From contig CALXDJ010000017.1 in assembly GCA_944387035.1 (NCBI GenBank), positions 1 through 38,145 of the forward strand: DNA of 38,145 nt, read 5' to 3'. Of this stretch, positions 30,521-38,145 are shown piece after piece. Every line of letters starts with the position of its first letter. Positions within the stretch are counted from its first letter, which is position 1. The notes under the pieces are model-generated. The model searched no databases. It saw nothing but the letters and a program-made list of their open reading frames with translations, and had not been told where the DNA came from. A program made the translations under genes and the position numbers. Origin of the DNA: an uncultured Oscillospiraceae bacterium (lineage in GTDB: Bacteria > Bacillota > Clostridia > Oscillospirales > Oscillospiraceae).

Positions 30521-30931
30521 TTACAGGAACTTCCGCATTCCCTCGGTGGCAAGGGAGGTATCGGCGCTGATGGTGACGGTGAACTTGATGTTGTTCTTCT
30601 CGCCGAAGGCATCCAGCCAGTTGAGGAACGCCTCGGTATCACCACCGACTTCCTGGCCCACCGTTTTGCACAGATTGTCGATAAACACGTGGGAGATGTC
30701 ATAGTTGCCGGCATACAGACCGCTGATGAAGCCGCGGAACAGGTCGTAGCTGTTGAGCTTGTATTCCTGCGCGTCGATCAGGCGGATGTGATAATGAATA
30801 TCGTAAGTCATGTTGCGGTTAGCCTCGATGCAAACCACGTTGCCGGGCTCGTCCTTCGCCGCATTGTTGATCAGTTCGATGAGCTGCTTGGTCTTGCCGG
30901 AGCCCTTCACGCCCATAATCAGTCTGACCAT
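30521..30931 (-). CDS. Small P-loop NTPase-like protein
   Basis: A 136-residue cytoplasmic protein with Walker A GVKGSGKT (residues 7-14) at the extreme N-terminus and a Walker-B-like VFIDNL about 75 residues later. It ends TVTISADTSLATEGMRKFL. No membrane segment or other domain is seen. The short length and thymidine-kinase-like layout (P-loop, then FID, then a late ISAD strand) suggest a RecA/ASCE-type fold, but I do not identify a substrate. AGGAG precedes ATG 30931. It is a one-gene unit with its own promoter and terminator, convergent with the SLH gene. Confidence 0.75.
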   Translation of the reverse strand: MVRLIMGVKGSGKTKQLIELINNAAKDEPGNVVCIEANRNMTYDIHYHIRLIDAQEYKLNSYDLFRGFISGLYAGNYDISHVFIDNLCKTVGQEVGGDTEAFLNWLDAFGEKNNIKFTVTISADTSLATEGMRKFL

Positions 30932-30993
30932 AGTAAATCACTCCTGTCATTTAGAATCGCCTTGGGGAGGGGTGTTGCTGTTATGTTAAGGAT

Positions 30994-31022
30994 ATCATAA
31001 GACCTGGGAAAAAACAATGCAA
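30994..31022 (-). promoter_or_regulatory. Sigma-A promoter of the P-loop gene
   Basis: On the minus strand TTGCAT (31017-31022), 17 bases, TATGAT (30994-30999). A second overlapping reading, TTGTTT with TATCCT five bases downstream, also has 17-base spacing. Confidence 0.6.
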
Positions 31023-31075
31023 AAAAGCAAATTCAATCTTTGTTCATAATGTGCCTTGACAACCAAAGCGCAAAG

Positions 31076-31100
31076 GCCGGCGGCGCACAGCGCCGCCGGC
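31076..31100 (-). terminator. Hairpin after pgi
   Basis: GCCGGCGGCG (31076-31085) and CGCCGCCGGC (31091-31100) form a 10-bp GC stem just past the pgi stop. On the minus strand it is followed by CTTTGCGCTTTGG, so the T tract is weak. Confidence 0.5.
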
Positions 31101-31107
31101 GGAACGC

Positions 31108-32442
31108 TTATTTGTGCAGCTTGGCTTCCAGGTCGGCCTTGCGGTCTTCGTAGCCGGGCTTGCCCAGCAGGGCGAACATATTCTTCTTGTACGCCTCCAC
31201 GCCGGGCTGGTCAAAGGGATTGACATCCAGCAGATAGCCGGAAAGGCCGCAGGCATACTCGAAGAAGTAGATGAGCTGGCCCAGGGCCTCGGGAGTCTTG
31301 CCGTCGGCCTCCACGATGACGTTGGGCACGCCGCCCTCGGTGTGGGCCAGGAGGGTGCCCTCCATGGCGCGGTCGCGGATGAAGTCCATGGACTCGCCGG
31401 CCAGGAAGTTCAGGCCGTCGCCGTCGGTCTCGTCCCGGGGGACGTAGACCTGGTGCTCGGAGGCGCCCAGACGCACCACGGTCTCAAACATCAGCCGCTT
31501 GCCCTCCTGAATGTACTGGCCCATGGAGTGCAGGTCGGCGGTAAACTCCACGCTGGCGGGGAAGAGACCCTTGCCCTCCTTGCCCTCGCTCTCGCCGTAG
31601 AGCTGCTTCCACCACTCCAGCATGAACCGGAAGGCGGGATCGTAGCAGGCCAGCAGCTCGATGGAGCGGCCGGCGCGGTAGAGCTCGTAGCGGATGGCGG
31701 CATAGCGCCAGGCGGGGCAGTCGTAGGAGGGGTTGGCGCACACGTCCATCATCTCGGCGGCGCCGCGCATCAGAGCCTCGATGTCCACACCGGCCACGGC
31801 GATGGGCAGCAGGCCCACGGCGGTGAGGACGGAGTACCGGCCGCCCACCTCGTCGGGCACCACGAAGGTCTCCCAGCCCTGGGCGTCGGCCAGGCTCTTG
31901 AGGGCACCCCGGGCCTTGTCGGTGGTGGCGTAGATCCGCTTGCCGGCCTCCTCATGGCCGTACTTCTTCTCCAGGGCTTCCCGGAAGAAGCGGAAGGCCA
32001 CGGCGGGCTCGGTGGTGGTGCCGGACTTGGAGATGACGTTGACGGAGAAGTCCACATCCGCCACCAGATCCAGCACTTCCTGCAGCGCGTCGGCGGACAG
32101 GCCGTTGCCGATGAAGTAGACGTTGGGCGTATTCTTCTTTTTCAGGTTGTAGTTGGGGGAGCACAGGCAGTCGATGACGCCCCGGGCGCCCAGGTAGGAC
32201 CCGCCGATGCCGATGACCACCAGGGCCTGGGAATTGGACTGAATCCGGGCGGCAGCGGCCTGGATGCGGGCAAATTCCTCTTTATCATAGTCCCGGGGCA
32301 GATGGACCCAGCCGGTGAACTCGGCGCCGGCGCCGGTGGCGTTTTGCAGCTTGTCGTGGGCCAGCTTCAGCCGGGGAGCCAGAGCGTCCTCATAGGGCAT
32401 GGGCAGGAAGCTCTTCATTTCAAACAGTTTGACATCCAACAT
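31108..32442 (-). CDS. pgi: Glucose-6-phosphate isomerase
   Basis: It interconverts glucose-6-phosphate and fructose-6-phosphate. The 444-residue product is of the shorter bacterial type: [39 protein letters not shown] (the GGS and SGTT phosphate-binding segments), [16 protein letters not shown], and the C-terminal [17 protein letters not shown] and [16 protein letters not shown] signature, which includes the active-site Lys. I chose ATG 32442 (MLDVKLFEM) with AAAGGA upstream; the longer frame to 32517 is promoter leader. It is monocistronic with its own promoter at 32537-32565. Confidence 0.96.
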   Translation of the reverse strand: MLDVKLFEMKSFLPMPYEDALAPRLKLAHDKLQNATGAGAEFTGWVHLPRDYDKEEFARIQAAAARIQSNSQALVVIGIGGSYLGARGVIDCLCSPNYNLKKKNTPNVYFIGNGLSADALQEVLDLVADVDFSVNVISKSGTTTEPAVAFRFFREALEKKYGHEEAGKRIYATTDKARGALKSLADAQGWETFVVPDEVGGRYSVLTAVGLLPIAVAGVDIEALMRGAAEMMDVCANPSYDCPAWRYAAIRYELYRAGRSIELLACYDPAFRFMLEWWKQLYGESEGKEGKGLFPASVEFTADLHSMGQYIQEGKRLMFETVVRLGASEHQVYVPRDETDGDGLNFLAGESMDFIRDRAMEGTLLAHTEGGVPNVIVEADGKTPEALGQLIYFFEYACGLSGYLLDVNPFDQPGVEAYKKNMFALLGKPGYEDRKADLEAKLHK

Positions 32443-32536
32443 CGTGTGATCGTCCTTTCTTTTTGATGGGCGCGGGGCGCCCAAAGCCTCCGCGGGGCAT
32501 CCGGATGGGGATGTCACAGTGCGGAATCCTATCCAA

Positions 32537-32565
32537 ATTATAACAGTTCACCCGGGCGACGGCAA
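32537..32565 (-). promoter_or_regulatory. Sigma-A promoter of pgi
   Basis: On the minus strand -35 TTGCCG (32560-32565), 17 bases, -10 TATAAT (32537-32542). It leaves a leader of about 85 bases before the start codon. Confidence 0.7.
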
Positions 32566-32610
32566 GGGAAAAGAACCAACTGGACGCCGAAAACACACGG
32601 CGCCTTTCGG

Positions 32611-33729
32611 TCAATCCGACAAAAATGCGGTGCGCAGCAGCCGCATCAGCATCTGCCCGTAGGTGACCCGGGGGACCTCTTCTCCGGCCAGAATGGGGAT
32701 TTCCGCCACCACCTGCTCCCCGGCTGTGACGGTCATGGTGCCCAGGGGGTCTCCCACGGCCACGGGGGCGTCGATGGACTCCGCCAGGGTGACGGACTGG
32801 CTGAGCTCCCCGGCGGATTTTTCCAGCACCAGGGCGGTGCCCTCTCCCAGCACGGGCTGGACAGTGGCCTGGGTGCCCAGAGTCACCGGCACCGGCGGCA
32901 GGGGCGTGTCGGGGGTGATGGTATGGAGGGCGTAGGTGGAAAAGCCGTGGGTAAGGAGGGTTTTGGCGTCGGTAAAACGCTGGTCGGAGGTGGCGCCCTT
33001 CATGATGACGGCGATGAGCTCCATACCGTCGCGCTCGGCGGTGGCGGAGAGGCAGTAGAGGGCGGAGTCGGTGGAGCCGGTTTTCAGACCCGTGGCCCCT
33101 TCATAGAAGCGGATGAGCTTGTTGGTGTTGACCAGTTGGGACGTGCCGTCCCGCAGGGTGTCCATCCAAATGGTGGTGTACTGGCGGATGTCGGGGTGGT
33201 TGAGAATCAGCTCCCGGCTCATCAGGGCGATGTCGTAGGCGGAGGTGACATGGCCGTCGGCGGGAAGACCGGTGGCGTTTTTGAACGTGGTGTCGTTCAT
33301 GCCCAGCTCTTTGGCCCGGGCGTTCATCCGCTCCACGAAGGCCTCCTCACTGCCTGCCACCGCTTCGGCCAGGGCCACGGCGCAGTCATTGGCGGAGACC
33401 ACGCACACCGCCTTGAGCATGTCACTTACGCTCATCTGCTCATTTTCCTTGAGCCAGATCTGGCTGCCGCCCATGGAGCAGGCGTGTGCGGAGGCAGTGA
33501 TGACGGTGTCATAGGTCAGCACTCCGGCGTCGATGGCCTCCATCACCAGCAGCAGCGTCATGACCTTGGTGACGCTGGCGGGTTCCAGCTTCTCGTGTTC
33601 ATTTTTGGCAAAGAGCACGGTGCCCGTCTCTTTTTCCATCAGCAGAGCCGACGGCGCCGACACCTCCACGGCCCGGGCGCTGGTTCCCAGGAGCAGCACG
33701 GCGCACACCAGAGCAATCCATTTTTTCAT
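32611..33729 (-). CDS. D-alanyl-D-alanine carboxypeptidase (DacF/PBP5 type)
   Basis: A penicillin-binding protein that trims the terminal D-Ala of peptidoglycan stem peptides. The 372-residue precursor has a signal peptide (MKKWIALVCAVLLLGTSARA) and the S11 peptidase motifs SVTK (Ser52 to Lys55), SAN (112-114) and KTG (216-218). A C-terminal beta domain follows (about 275-345) and an amphipathic end GQMLMRLLRTAFLSD that may anchor it to the membrane. AAGGGGG lies seven bases before ATG 33729. In many spore formers dacF precedes the spoIIA operon, but that is not present here. Only a weak hairpin (CGCCG/CGGCG, 32585-32602) follows the gene. Confidence 0.93.
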   Translation of the reverse strand: MKKWIALVCAVLLLGTSARAVEVSAPSALLMEKETGTVLFAKNEHEKLEPASVTKVMTLLLVMEAIDAGVLTYDTVITASAHACSMGGSQIWLKENEQMSVSDMLKAVCVVSANDCAVALAEAVAGSEEAFVERMNARAKELGMNDTTFKNATGLPADGHVTSAYDIALMSRELILNHPDIRQYTTIWMDTLRDGTSQLVNTNKLIRFYEGATGLKTGSTDSALYCLSATAERDGMELIAVIMKGATSDQRFTDAKTLLTHGFSTYALHTITPDTPLPPVPVTLGTQATVQPVLGEGTALVLEKSAGELSQSVTLAESIDAPVAVGDPLGTMTVTAGEQVVAEIPILAGEEVPRVTYGQMLMRLLRTAFLSD

Positions 33730-33801
33730 GGTGATCCCCCTTTGCAAGAGTGGTACACTCTATGCCGCAGGCGGGACATTCATGCAGGGGAGAAATTTCT
33801 G

Positions 33802-33830
33802 TTGCATTTTACAAAGGGCTCTGCTATAAT
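33802..33830 (+). promoter_or_regulatory. Sigma-A promoter of tRNA-Gly
   Basis: -35 TTGCAT (33802-33807), 17 bases, -10 TATAAT (33825-33830), about 25 bases before the tRNA. Confidence 0.8.
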
Positions 33831-33855
33831 ACCCTCCAGACACGTCAAAAAAGAT

Positions 33856-33929
33856 GCAGGGTTCGTACATCGGTAGTACAGCGGCTTCCCAAGCCGCTGA
33901 GGCGGGTTCGACTCCCGTACCCTGCTCCA
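33856..33929 (+). tRNA. tRNA-Gly (CCC)
   Basis: A 74-nt gene from GCAGGGTTCG to ACCCTGCTCCA, with encoded CCA. The acceptor stem GCAGGGT/ACCCTGC pairs fully. The anticodon loop CTTCCCAAG gives CCC. It has its own promoter and terminator. Confidence 0.95.
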
Positions 33930-33930
33930 C

Positions 33931-33969
33931 GTCGGAGCAAGCGTCATATCGTTTGCTCCGACTTCTTTT
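33931..33969 (+). terminator. Terminator of tRNA-Gly
   Basis: GTCGGAGCAA (33931-33940) pairs with TTGCTCCGAC (33953-33962), followed by TTCTTTT. It begins two bases after the tRNA CCA. Confidence 0.85.
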
Positions 33970-34006
33970 ATCAGTCGGAGCGCGCTCATTTTGCTGCTCC
34001 TCCTTT

Positions 34007-34046
34007 CCGAATCACAACCGCTTACGCTGGGTTGTGATTCGGTTTT
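34007..34046 (+). terminator. Second terminator downstream of tRNA-Gly
   Basis: CCGAATCACAACC (34007-34019) and GGTTGTGATTCGG (34030-34042) form a perfect 13-bp stem followed by TTTT. No gene lies between it and the first terminator. The following stretch to 34188 has a small inverted repeat (GGGGCAA/TTGCCCC near 34134-34150) and no supportable gene. Confidence 0.75.
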
Positions 34047-34188
34047 GGGTGCAAACCTGGAAGCTGCGGCGTCGATACGGGTTTGGGTTCCGCCGCCAAA
34101 GAGCGGCTTCACCCTCCGGAGATTGCAATGCTCGGGGCAAGTGAATTGCCCCTGCGCCAAGGGCAGCGCGTTTTTTGCTCCGATTGTC

Positions 34189-34217
34189 TTGCCACCGGGC
34201 GGGAGATTTGCTATCAT
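34189..34217 (+). promoter_or_regulatory. Sigma-A promoter of the C-S lyase gene
   Basis: -35 TTGCCA (34189-34194), 17 bases, -10 TATCAT (34212-34217). The leader of about 85 bases holds short hairpins (CCGCCT/AGGCGG near 34246-34260, CGCTG/CAGCG near 34269-34281). Confidence 0.65.
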
Positions 34218-34307
34218 AGCGGTATCACAATACAGCAAACCCGCCTCCAAGGCGGTCTGAATGTGCACCGCTGCAACAGCGTGAGAGCAATGGAAAGGAG
34301 CCAGCCT

Positions 34308-35477
34308 ATGCGCTATAATTTTGATGAGATCGTGGACCGTTCCGGCAACCACGCCGCCAAGTACGATGAGCGGAAGAAGAAATTCGGCACGGACGATGTG
34401 ATCCCACTGTGGATCGCGGACATGGACTTCCGCACCGCCCAGCCCATCATTGACGCCCTGACCGCCCGGGCCCAGGAGGGCATCTGGGGCTATACCGCCC
34501 GGCCGGAGAGCTATTTTGAAGCCATCCGGGACTGGCAGAAGCGCCGCAACGGCTGGGAGATCGACCCCTCCCTCATGAGCTTCAGTCTGGGCGTGGTGCA
34601 GAGCATCTCCGCTATGGTCAAGCTCTTCACCCCCGAGGGCGGCAATGTGCTGATCCAGACGCCGGTGTACTCCCAGTTTTACGATATGGCCGAGGCCTGG
34701 AACCGCAACGTGCTGGAAAACCGCTTTATTGAGGAAAACGGCGTGTGGCGCGTGGACTGGGCGGACTTTGAGGAAAAGCTGCAGAGTGCGGATCTGTTCC
34801 TGCTGTGCAATCCCCACAACCCCCTGGGCATCGTCTGGACGCCGGAGGAGCTGCGGCGCATGGCGGAGCTGTGCATGAAGCACCACGTGGTGCTCTTCTC
34901 CGATGAGATCCACTCCGACCTGATCTTCCACGGCAAGAAGCATACCCCCGTGGCTACCCTCTCTCCGGAGATTGCCCGGTACGTGGTCACCGGCATTTCC
35001 GGCACCAAGACCTTCAACCTGGCGGGCCTGCAGGCCAGCACCGTGGTCTTCCCGGACCGGCACACCAAGAAGGTCTTTGACCACTACTGGCACTGCATGG
35101 ACATTCACCGCAACAACGCCTTCTCCCTGACGGCCATGGAGGCCGCCTTCACCCAGGGCGAGGAGTGGCTGGAGCAGCTTTTGCCGTACCTCTCCGCCAA
35201 CTTCGATTTCGTGGTGGACTTCTGCCGCACCCGGATTCCCAAGATCCGCACCTACGCCCCCGACGCCACCTATCTCATGTGGCTGGACTGCCGGGATCTG
35301 GGGCTGGATAACCAGGCCCTTCACGACTTCATGATCCAGAAGGCGGGCCTGGGCCTCAACGACGGCGTCTCCTTCGGCCGGAGCCTCAGCGGCTTCATGC
35401 GGCTCAATGCCGCCTGCCCCAGAAGCGTGCTGCAAAAGGCCATGGAGCAGCTGGAGGCCGCGGTCAACGCCCTGTGA
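34308..35477 (+). CDS. PatB/MalY-type PLP-dependent C-S lyase (aminotransferase fold)
   Basis: A fold-type I PLP enzyme of 389 residues, of the group that cleaves cystathionine or related C-S bonds. The start MRYNFDEIVDRSGNHAAKYD and PLWIADMDFRTAQPI (residues 33-47) are the PatB/MalY hallmark. SFSLGVVQSISAMVKLFTP, LCNPHNPLGIVWTPEEL, FSDEIHSDLIF (Asp199) and SGTKTFNLAGLQ (PLP lysine Lys234) follow in order. AAAGGAG lies eight bases before ATG 34308; the open frame extends upstream to 34083 without a site and is not used. It may act in methionine synthesis or in cysteine/cystine breakdown with H2S release. Monocistronic. Confidence 0.92.
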   Translation: MRYNFDEIVDRSGNHAAKYDERKKKFGTDDVIPLWIADMDFRTAQPIIDALTARAQEGIWGYTARPESYFEAIRDWQKRRNGWEIDPSLMSFSLGVVQSISAMVKLFTPEGGNVLIQTPVYSQFYDMAEAWNRNVLENRFIEENGVWRVDWADFEEKLQSADLFLLCNPHNPLGIVWTPEELRRMAELCMKHHVVLFSDEIHSDLIFHGKKHTPVATLSPEIARYVVTGISGTKTFNLAGLQASTVVFPDRHTKKVFDHYWHCMDIHRNNAFSLTAMEAAFTQGEEWLEQLLPYLSANFDFVVDFCRTRIPKIRTYAPDATYLMWLDCRDLGLDNQALHDFMIQKAGLGLNDGVSFGRSLSGFMRLNAACPRSVLQKAMEQLEAAVNAL

Positions 35478-35518
35478 GTGCTGCCGGGTGATTTCCTGCG
35501 GCCTTACATATAGAACAT

Positions 35519-35560
35519 AGCACACGCCCCTGCCGCTTTCGGCAGGGGCGTGTGTTTGCA
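35519..35560. terminator. Bidirectional terminator between convergent genes
   Basis: CACACGCCCCTGCCG (35521-35535) and CGGCAGGGGCGTGTG (35540-35554) form a perfect 15-bp stem with a short T tract on the plus side. It separates the C-S lyase gene from the convergent small zinc-ribbon gene. Confidence 0.8.
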
Positions 35561-35582
35561 TGCGGGGAACGTTTTGGGACGC

Positions 35583-35810
35583 TCACTTGAGCTTGGTGCC
35601 GCAGAAGGGACACTGGTCCTCCCGGCCTCCCATCCATTTGCGGCACTTGGGGCAGCGCCAGAAGACCACGTGGAATACGATGGTGCACAGGGCGATCAAA
35701 GCGTCCAGCCAGTAGAACAATTCCTTCTTGGTGAGGATCCCGCCCAGCAAAGACGCTGCCAGCAGCACTCCCAGGATCATCAGGACTGTTTTCGCAGTTT
35801 TCAGATTCAT
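35583..35810 (-). CDS. Small two-helix membrane protein with zinc ribbon
   Basis: A 75-residue protein with two hydrophobic helices (TVLMILGVLLAASLLGGIL; WLDALIALCTIVFHVVFW) and a cytoplasmic zinc ribbon CPKC...CPFC at the C-terminus (WRCPKCRKWMGGREDQCPFC, ending GTKLK). AAAGGAGG precedes ATG 35810, and a near-perfect sigma-A promoter (TTGACA, TACAAT) drives it, so it is expressed in growing cells. The function is unknown. Confidence 0.8.
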   Translation of the reverse strand: MNLKTAKTVLMILGVLLAASLLGGILTKKELFYWLDALIALCTIVFHVVFWRCPKCRKWMGGREDQCPFCGTKLK

Positions 35811-35866
35811 GACGGTCCTCCTTTGACACGGTGCAGACCGTGGCGTGTTTGGATTTTGTTAAGATA

Positions 35867-35895
35867 ATTGTATCGGATTTCTCAAAAGGTGTCAA
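35867..35895 (-). promoter_or_regulatory. Strong sigma-A promoter of the zinc-ribbon membrane protein
   Basis: On the minus strand -35 TTGACA (35890-35895), 17 bases, -10 TACAAT (35867-35872). It is back to back with the fumC promoter, the two -35 boxes being 12 bases apart. Confidence 0.85.
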
Positions 35896-35907
35896 TTGCT
35901 GTGCCAC

Positions 35908-35936
35908 TTGCGCCGGGACAGACTTGACGGTATAAT
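35908..35936 (+). promoter_or_regulatory. Sigma-A promoter of fumC
   Basis: -35 TTGCGC (35908-35913), 17 bases, -10 TATAAT (35931-35936), about 35 bases before the start codon. Confidence 0.75.
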
Positions 35937-35971
35937 GAAGAACATCTCAACGAACAATGGGGGAACGAGTC

Positions 35972-37330
35972 ATGAATACCCGCATCGAACACGACACCAT
36001 GGGGGAAATCGCCGTCCCGGCGGACCACCATTGGGGTGCCCAGACCCAGCGCAGCCTGGAGAATTTCCGCATCGGCGGCCAGCGCCAGCCCAGAGAGATC
36101 ATCACCGCCTTTGCCTGCTTGAAGGAGGCCTGCGCCCGGGCCAACGCCCGCTGCGGCAAGCTCACCGAGGCCCAGGCCGGCGCCATCGCCGAGGCCTGCC
36201 GTCAGATCCGGGCGGGGCAGTGGGACGAGGAGTTCCCCCTGGTGGTCTGGCAGACCGGCAGCGGCACCCAGACCAATATGAACGTCAACGAGGTCATTGC
36301 CCACCTGGCGGCGGAGCAGGGCGTGAGCCTGCATCCCAATGACCACGTCAACGCCTCCCAGTCCAGCAACGATACCTTCCCCTCGGCTCTGCACATCGCC
36401 GCGGCCATGTCCGTGGTGCGGGATGTGCTGCCTGCCGCCCGGCGGCTGGAGGCGGCCTTCGCCCGGCTGGAGGCGGCGTATCCGGACCTGATCCGCATTG
36501 GCCGGACCCATCTCCAGGACGCCACGCCCCTGCGGTTTTCCCAGGAGGTTTCCGGCTGGCGGGAGCTGGTGGCGGCTCCGTGCCGGATGCTGGAGGCGGC
36601 GCTGCCGGAGCTGGAGCGCCTGGCCATCGGCGGCACCGCTGTGGGTACGGGCCTCAACGCCCCCAAGGGCTACGACGCCATGGTCTGTGAGCAGCTGCGC
36701 CAAATGACCGGCGTGGACTTCCGGCCCGACGAGAACAAGTTCCACGCCCTGACCAGCAAGGACGCCCTGGTCTTTGCCCATGGAGCGCTCAAGGCCCTGG
36801 CCGCAAACCTCATGAAGATCGCCAACGACATCCGCTTTGAGGCCAGCGGCCCCCGCTGCGGCATGGGGGAGCTCCACATTCCGGAAAACGAGCCGGGCAG
36901 CTCCATCATGCCCGGCAAGGTCAATCCCACCCAGTGCGAGGCCGTGACCATGGTGGCCGTCCAGGTCATGGGCAATGACGCCGCCATCGGCTTTGCCGCC
37001 TCCCAGGGCAACTTCCAGCTCAATGTGTTTTTGCCGGTGTCGGCGTACAACTTCCAGCTCTCCGCCCGGCTGCTGACCGACGCTATGGACTCTTTCCGCA
37101 CCCACTGCGTGGAGGGCATCACCCCCAACGCCGAGCGGATGGAGGCCAACCTGCACAATTCCCTGATGCTGGTGACCTGCTTGACGCCCAAGATCGGCTA
37201 TGAGCAGGCCGCCAAGTGCGCCAAGAAGGCCCTGGCCGACGGCACCACCCTCAAGGAGGCGGTGGTGTCCCTGGGCCTGCTGACGCCGGAGGAGTTCGAC
37301 GAGACCGTTCGACCCGAAAAAATGGTATAA
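35972..37330 (+). CDS. fumC: Class II fumarate hydratase
   Basis: It interconverts fumarate and malate without an iron-sulfur cluster. The 452-residue protein has the family segments in order: [40 protein letters not shown] (substrate site), [40 protein letters not shown], and the signature [16 protein letters not shown] (catalytic serine near residue 310). I chose ATG 35972 (MNTRIEHD), with GGGGGAACG upstream; an in-frame ATG 15 bases earlier has a poorer context. An oxygen-tolerant fumarase in an anaerobe is common. It is a one-gene unit ended by a clear terminator. Confidence 0.95.
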   Translation: MNTRIEHDTMGEIAVPADHHWGAQTQRSLENFRIGGQRQPREIITAFACLKEACARANARCGKLTEAQAGAIAEACRQIRAGQWDEEFPLVVWQTGSGTQTNMNVNEVIAHLAAEQGVSLHPNDHVNASQSSNDTFPSALHIAAAMSVVRDVLPAARRLEAAFARLEAAYPDLIRIGRTHLQDATPLRFSQEVSGWRELVAAPCRMLEAALPELERLAIGGTAVGTGLNAPKGYDAMVCEQLRQMTGVDFRPDENKFHALTSKDALVFAHGALKALAANLMKIANDIRFEASGPRCGMGELHIPENEPGSSIMPGKVNPTQCEAVTMVAVQVMGNDAAIGFAASQGNFQLNVFLPVSAYNFQLSARLLTDAMDSFRTHCVEGITPNAERMEANLHNSLMLVTCLTPKIGYEQAAKCAKKALADGTTLKEAVVSLGLLTPEEFDETVRPEKMV

Positions 37331-37343
37331 AACTCCGCGTACG

Positions 37344-37379
37344 GAGCGGCGGCTGCTGACGGGCAGCCGCCGCTCTTTT
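37344..37379 (+). terminator. Rho-independent terminator of fumC
   Basis: GAGCGGCGGCTGC (37344-37356) and GCAGCCGCCGCTC (37363-37375) form a perfect 13-bp stem followed by TTTT. Confidence 0.92.
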
Positions 37380-37399
37380 GCGTATTGATGCATAATGGG

Positions 37400-37413
37400 T
37401 GAATATATACGCA
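37400..37413. promoter_or_regulatory. Upstream ARG-box-like site
   Basis: TGAATATATACGCA matches the palindromic arginine repressor half-site pattern TGAATA..TATTCA at about 12 of 14 positions. It lies about 150 bases before the second site at the argG promoter, a spacing that could allow a repression loop. Confidence 0.4.
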
Positions 37414-37549
37414 TGCGGAGTGCATAGAGTGTATGGCTTTTCCTCCAAAGGACAGGCCTGAGTGCCGCCCAGGCGGAGGGAATGGGAAAATGTTGGCAAA
37501 ATATGCAAAAGTGTGCAGAGGCGGCCGGAAATGTTGTGCAACATGACAA

Positions 37550-37579
37550 TTGCATATTTATACATCACAGGCGTATAAT
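37550..37579 (+). promoter_or_regulatory. argG promoter overlapped by an ARG-box-like operator
   Basis: -35 TTGCAT (37550-37555), 18 bases, -10 TATAAT (37574-37579). TGCATATTTATACA (37551-37564) matches the ArgR/AhrC box at about 12 of 14 positions and covers the -35, so bound repressor would block polymerase. A further inverted repeat ATGTTG/CAACAT lies at 37531-37544. Confidence 0.65.
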
Positions 37580-37615
37580 TCAACCATCGACAAACAACGG
37601 ATGGAGGAACCCGTC

Positions 37616-38145
37616 ATGAAAAAGGATAAAAAGGATATCAAGAAGATCGTGCTGGCCTACTCCGGCGGCCTGGACACGTCCATCATCATTCCCTGGCTGA
37701 AGGAAAACTACAACAACCCCGAGATCATCGCCGTGGCCGGTGACGTCGGCCAGAACGACGAGCTGGAGGGCCTGGAGGAGAAGGCCATCAAGACCGGCGC
37801 CTCCAAGCTGTACATCGCGGACCTGACCGACGAGATGGTCGATGAGGTCATCATCCCCTCCATGAAGATGGGCGCCAGCTATGAGCAGTACCTGCTGGGC
37901 ACCGCCTTCGCCCGGCCCATCATCGCCAAGAAGCTGGTGGAGATCGCCAAGGCCGAGGGTGCCGACGCCATCGCCCACGGCTGCACCGGCAAGGGCAATG
38001 ACCAGGTCCGGTTTGAGCTGACCATCAAGCGCTTTGCCCCCGAGATGACCATCATTGCCCCCTGGAGAGAGTGGGACATCAAGGGCCGGGACGAGGAGAT
38101 CGACTACGCCGAGGCCCACAACGTGCCCCTGAAGATCTCCCGGGA
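37616..38145 (+). CDS. argG: Argininosuccinate synthase, 5' part
   Basis: ArgG joins citrulline and aspartate with ATP to form argininosuccinate. The first 176 residues are in the window; the gene runs off the end. After a lysine-rich start ([10 protein letters not shown]) comes the N-type ATP pyrophosphatase loop [20 protein letters not shown], then [47 protein letters not shown] (citrulline/aspartate binding) and [20 protein letters not shown], all as in the family. ATG 37616 has GGAGG upstream. ARG-box-like sites in the 285-base upstream region point to repression by arginine. Whether argH follows cannot be seen. Confidence 0.95.
   Translation, partial: MKKDKKDIKKIVLAYSGGLDTSIIIPWLKENYNNPEIIAVAGDVGQNDELEGLEEKAIKTGASKLYIADLTDEMVDEVIIPSMKMGASYEQYLLGTAFARPIIAKKLVEIAKAEGADAIAHGCTGKGNDQVRFELTIKRFAPEMTIIAPWREWDIKGRDEEIDYAEAHNVPLKISR

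Noticed and set aside
34047-34190. Possible riboswitch between tRNA-Gly and the C-S lyase promoter
   Set aside because: It lies upstream of the promoter and so is not in the leader; I could not match it to SAM, T-box or glycine riboswitch cores.
34083-34307. In-frame upstream extension of the C-S lyase gene
   Set aside because: The stretch contains the promoter and leader hairpins, and the protein family begins at the ATG at 34308 with its AAAGGAG.
33780-35561. 593-residue minus-strand open frame across tRNA-Gly and the C-S lyase gene
   Set aside because: It reads through the antisense of a tRNA (the typical RVRESNPP artefact) and of an obvious gene; no family features.

Overview
The window looks like chromosome from a GC-rich, low-GC-lineage-type anaerobe: a spore-forming Clostridia member, most likely Oscillospiraceae (the Flavonifractor/Oscillibacter/Lawsonibacter group). 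The genus is inferred from gene style and is not proven. Support comes from the yabM/spoVB-mazG-hup-rqcP-yabP-yabQ-divIC-yabR block in the Bacillus order, adjacent recJ and relA, HemZ, Spo0A-like boxes, SLH-domain surface proteins, AGGAGG-type ribosome binding sites and ordinary sigma-A promoters.

Layout. 1-800: the 5' end of an accessory-type gene broken at a run of nine G, then an AT-rich gap, then tRNA-fMet and tRNA-Leu on the minus strand. 960-1112: a possible 24-residue gene with its own terminator. 1121-4345: mnmA, an unknown lipoprotein, and the 3' half of an FtsA/actin-like gene joined out of frame to the 5' part of a flagellar DUF6470-type gene. 4398-7373: flgM-flgN-flgK-flgL (minus strand), with flgK apparently carrying an internal deletion. 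7534-8944: a bacteriohemerythrin with a sigma-28-like promoter, and an orphan histidine kinase lacking the phosphoacceptor His, behind three phased Spo0A-like boxes. 9159-13274 (plus strand): gap, an alkaline phosphatase lipoprotein, and a YibE/F membrane protein. 13325-19990 (minus): a PIN-like protein, long-form HPF, then the conserved sporulation/division cluster. 20145-28629 (minus): zinc-ribbon protein, uridine-kinase-like protein, hemZ, MBL hydrolase, dtd, relA, recJ. 28777-38145: a secreted SLH protein with a degenerate GH18-like active site, a small P-loop protein, pgi, dacF, tRNA-Gly(CCC), a PatB-like C-S lyase, a small zinc-ribbon membrane protein, fumC, and argG running off the end behind ARG-box-like operators.

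How it fits together. Most of the window is housekeeping: tRNA thiolation and proofreading (mnmA, dtd), ribosome hibernation and rescue (hpf, rqcP), the stringent response (relA), recombination (recJ), central carbon (gap, pgi, fumC), cell wall and spore formation (SpoVB-like flippase, yabP, yabQ, divIC, dacF) and arginine synthesis (argG). The unusual parts are the damaged flagellar block, the Spo0A-box/degenerate-kinase pair, the pseudo-glycosidase SLH protein and the small ORF at 960. I saw no CRISPR array, no insertion sequence with ends, and no recognisable new defence system. All promoters, operators and terminators were read by eye from sequence, without a scoring program.
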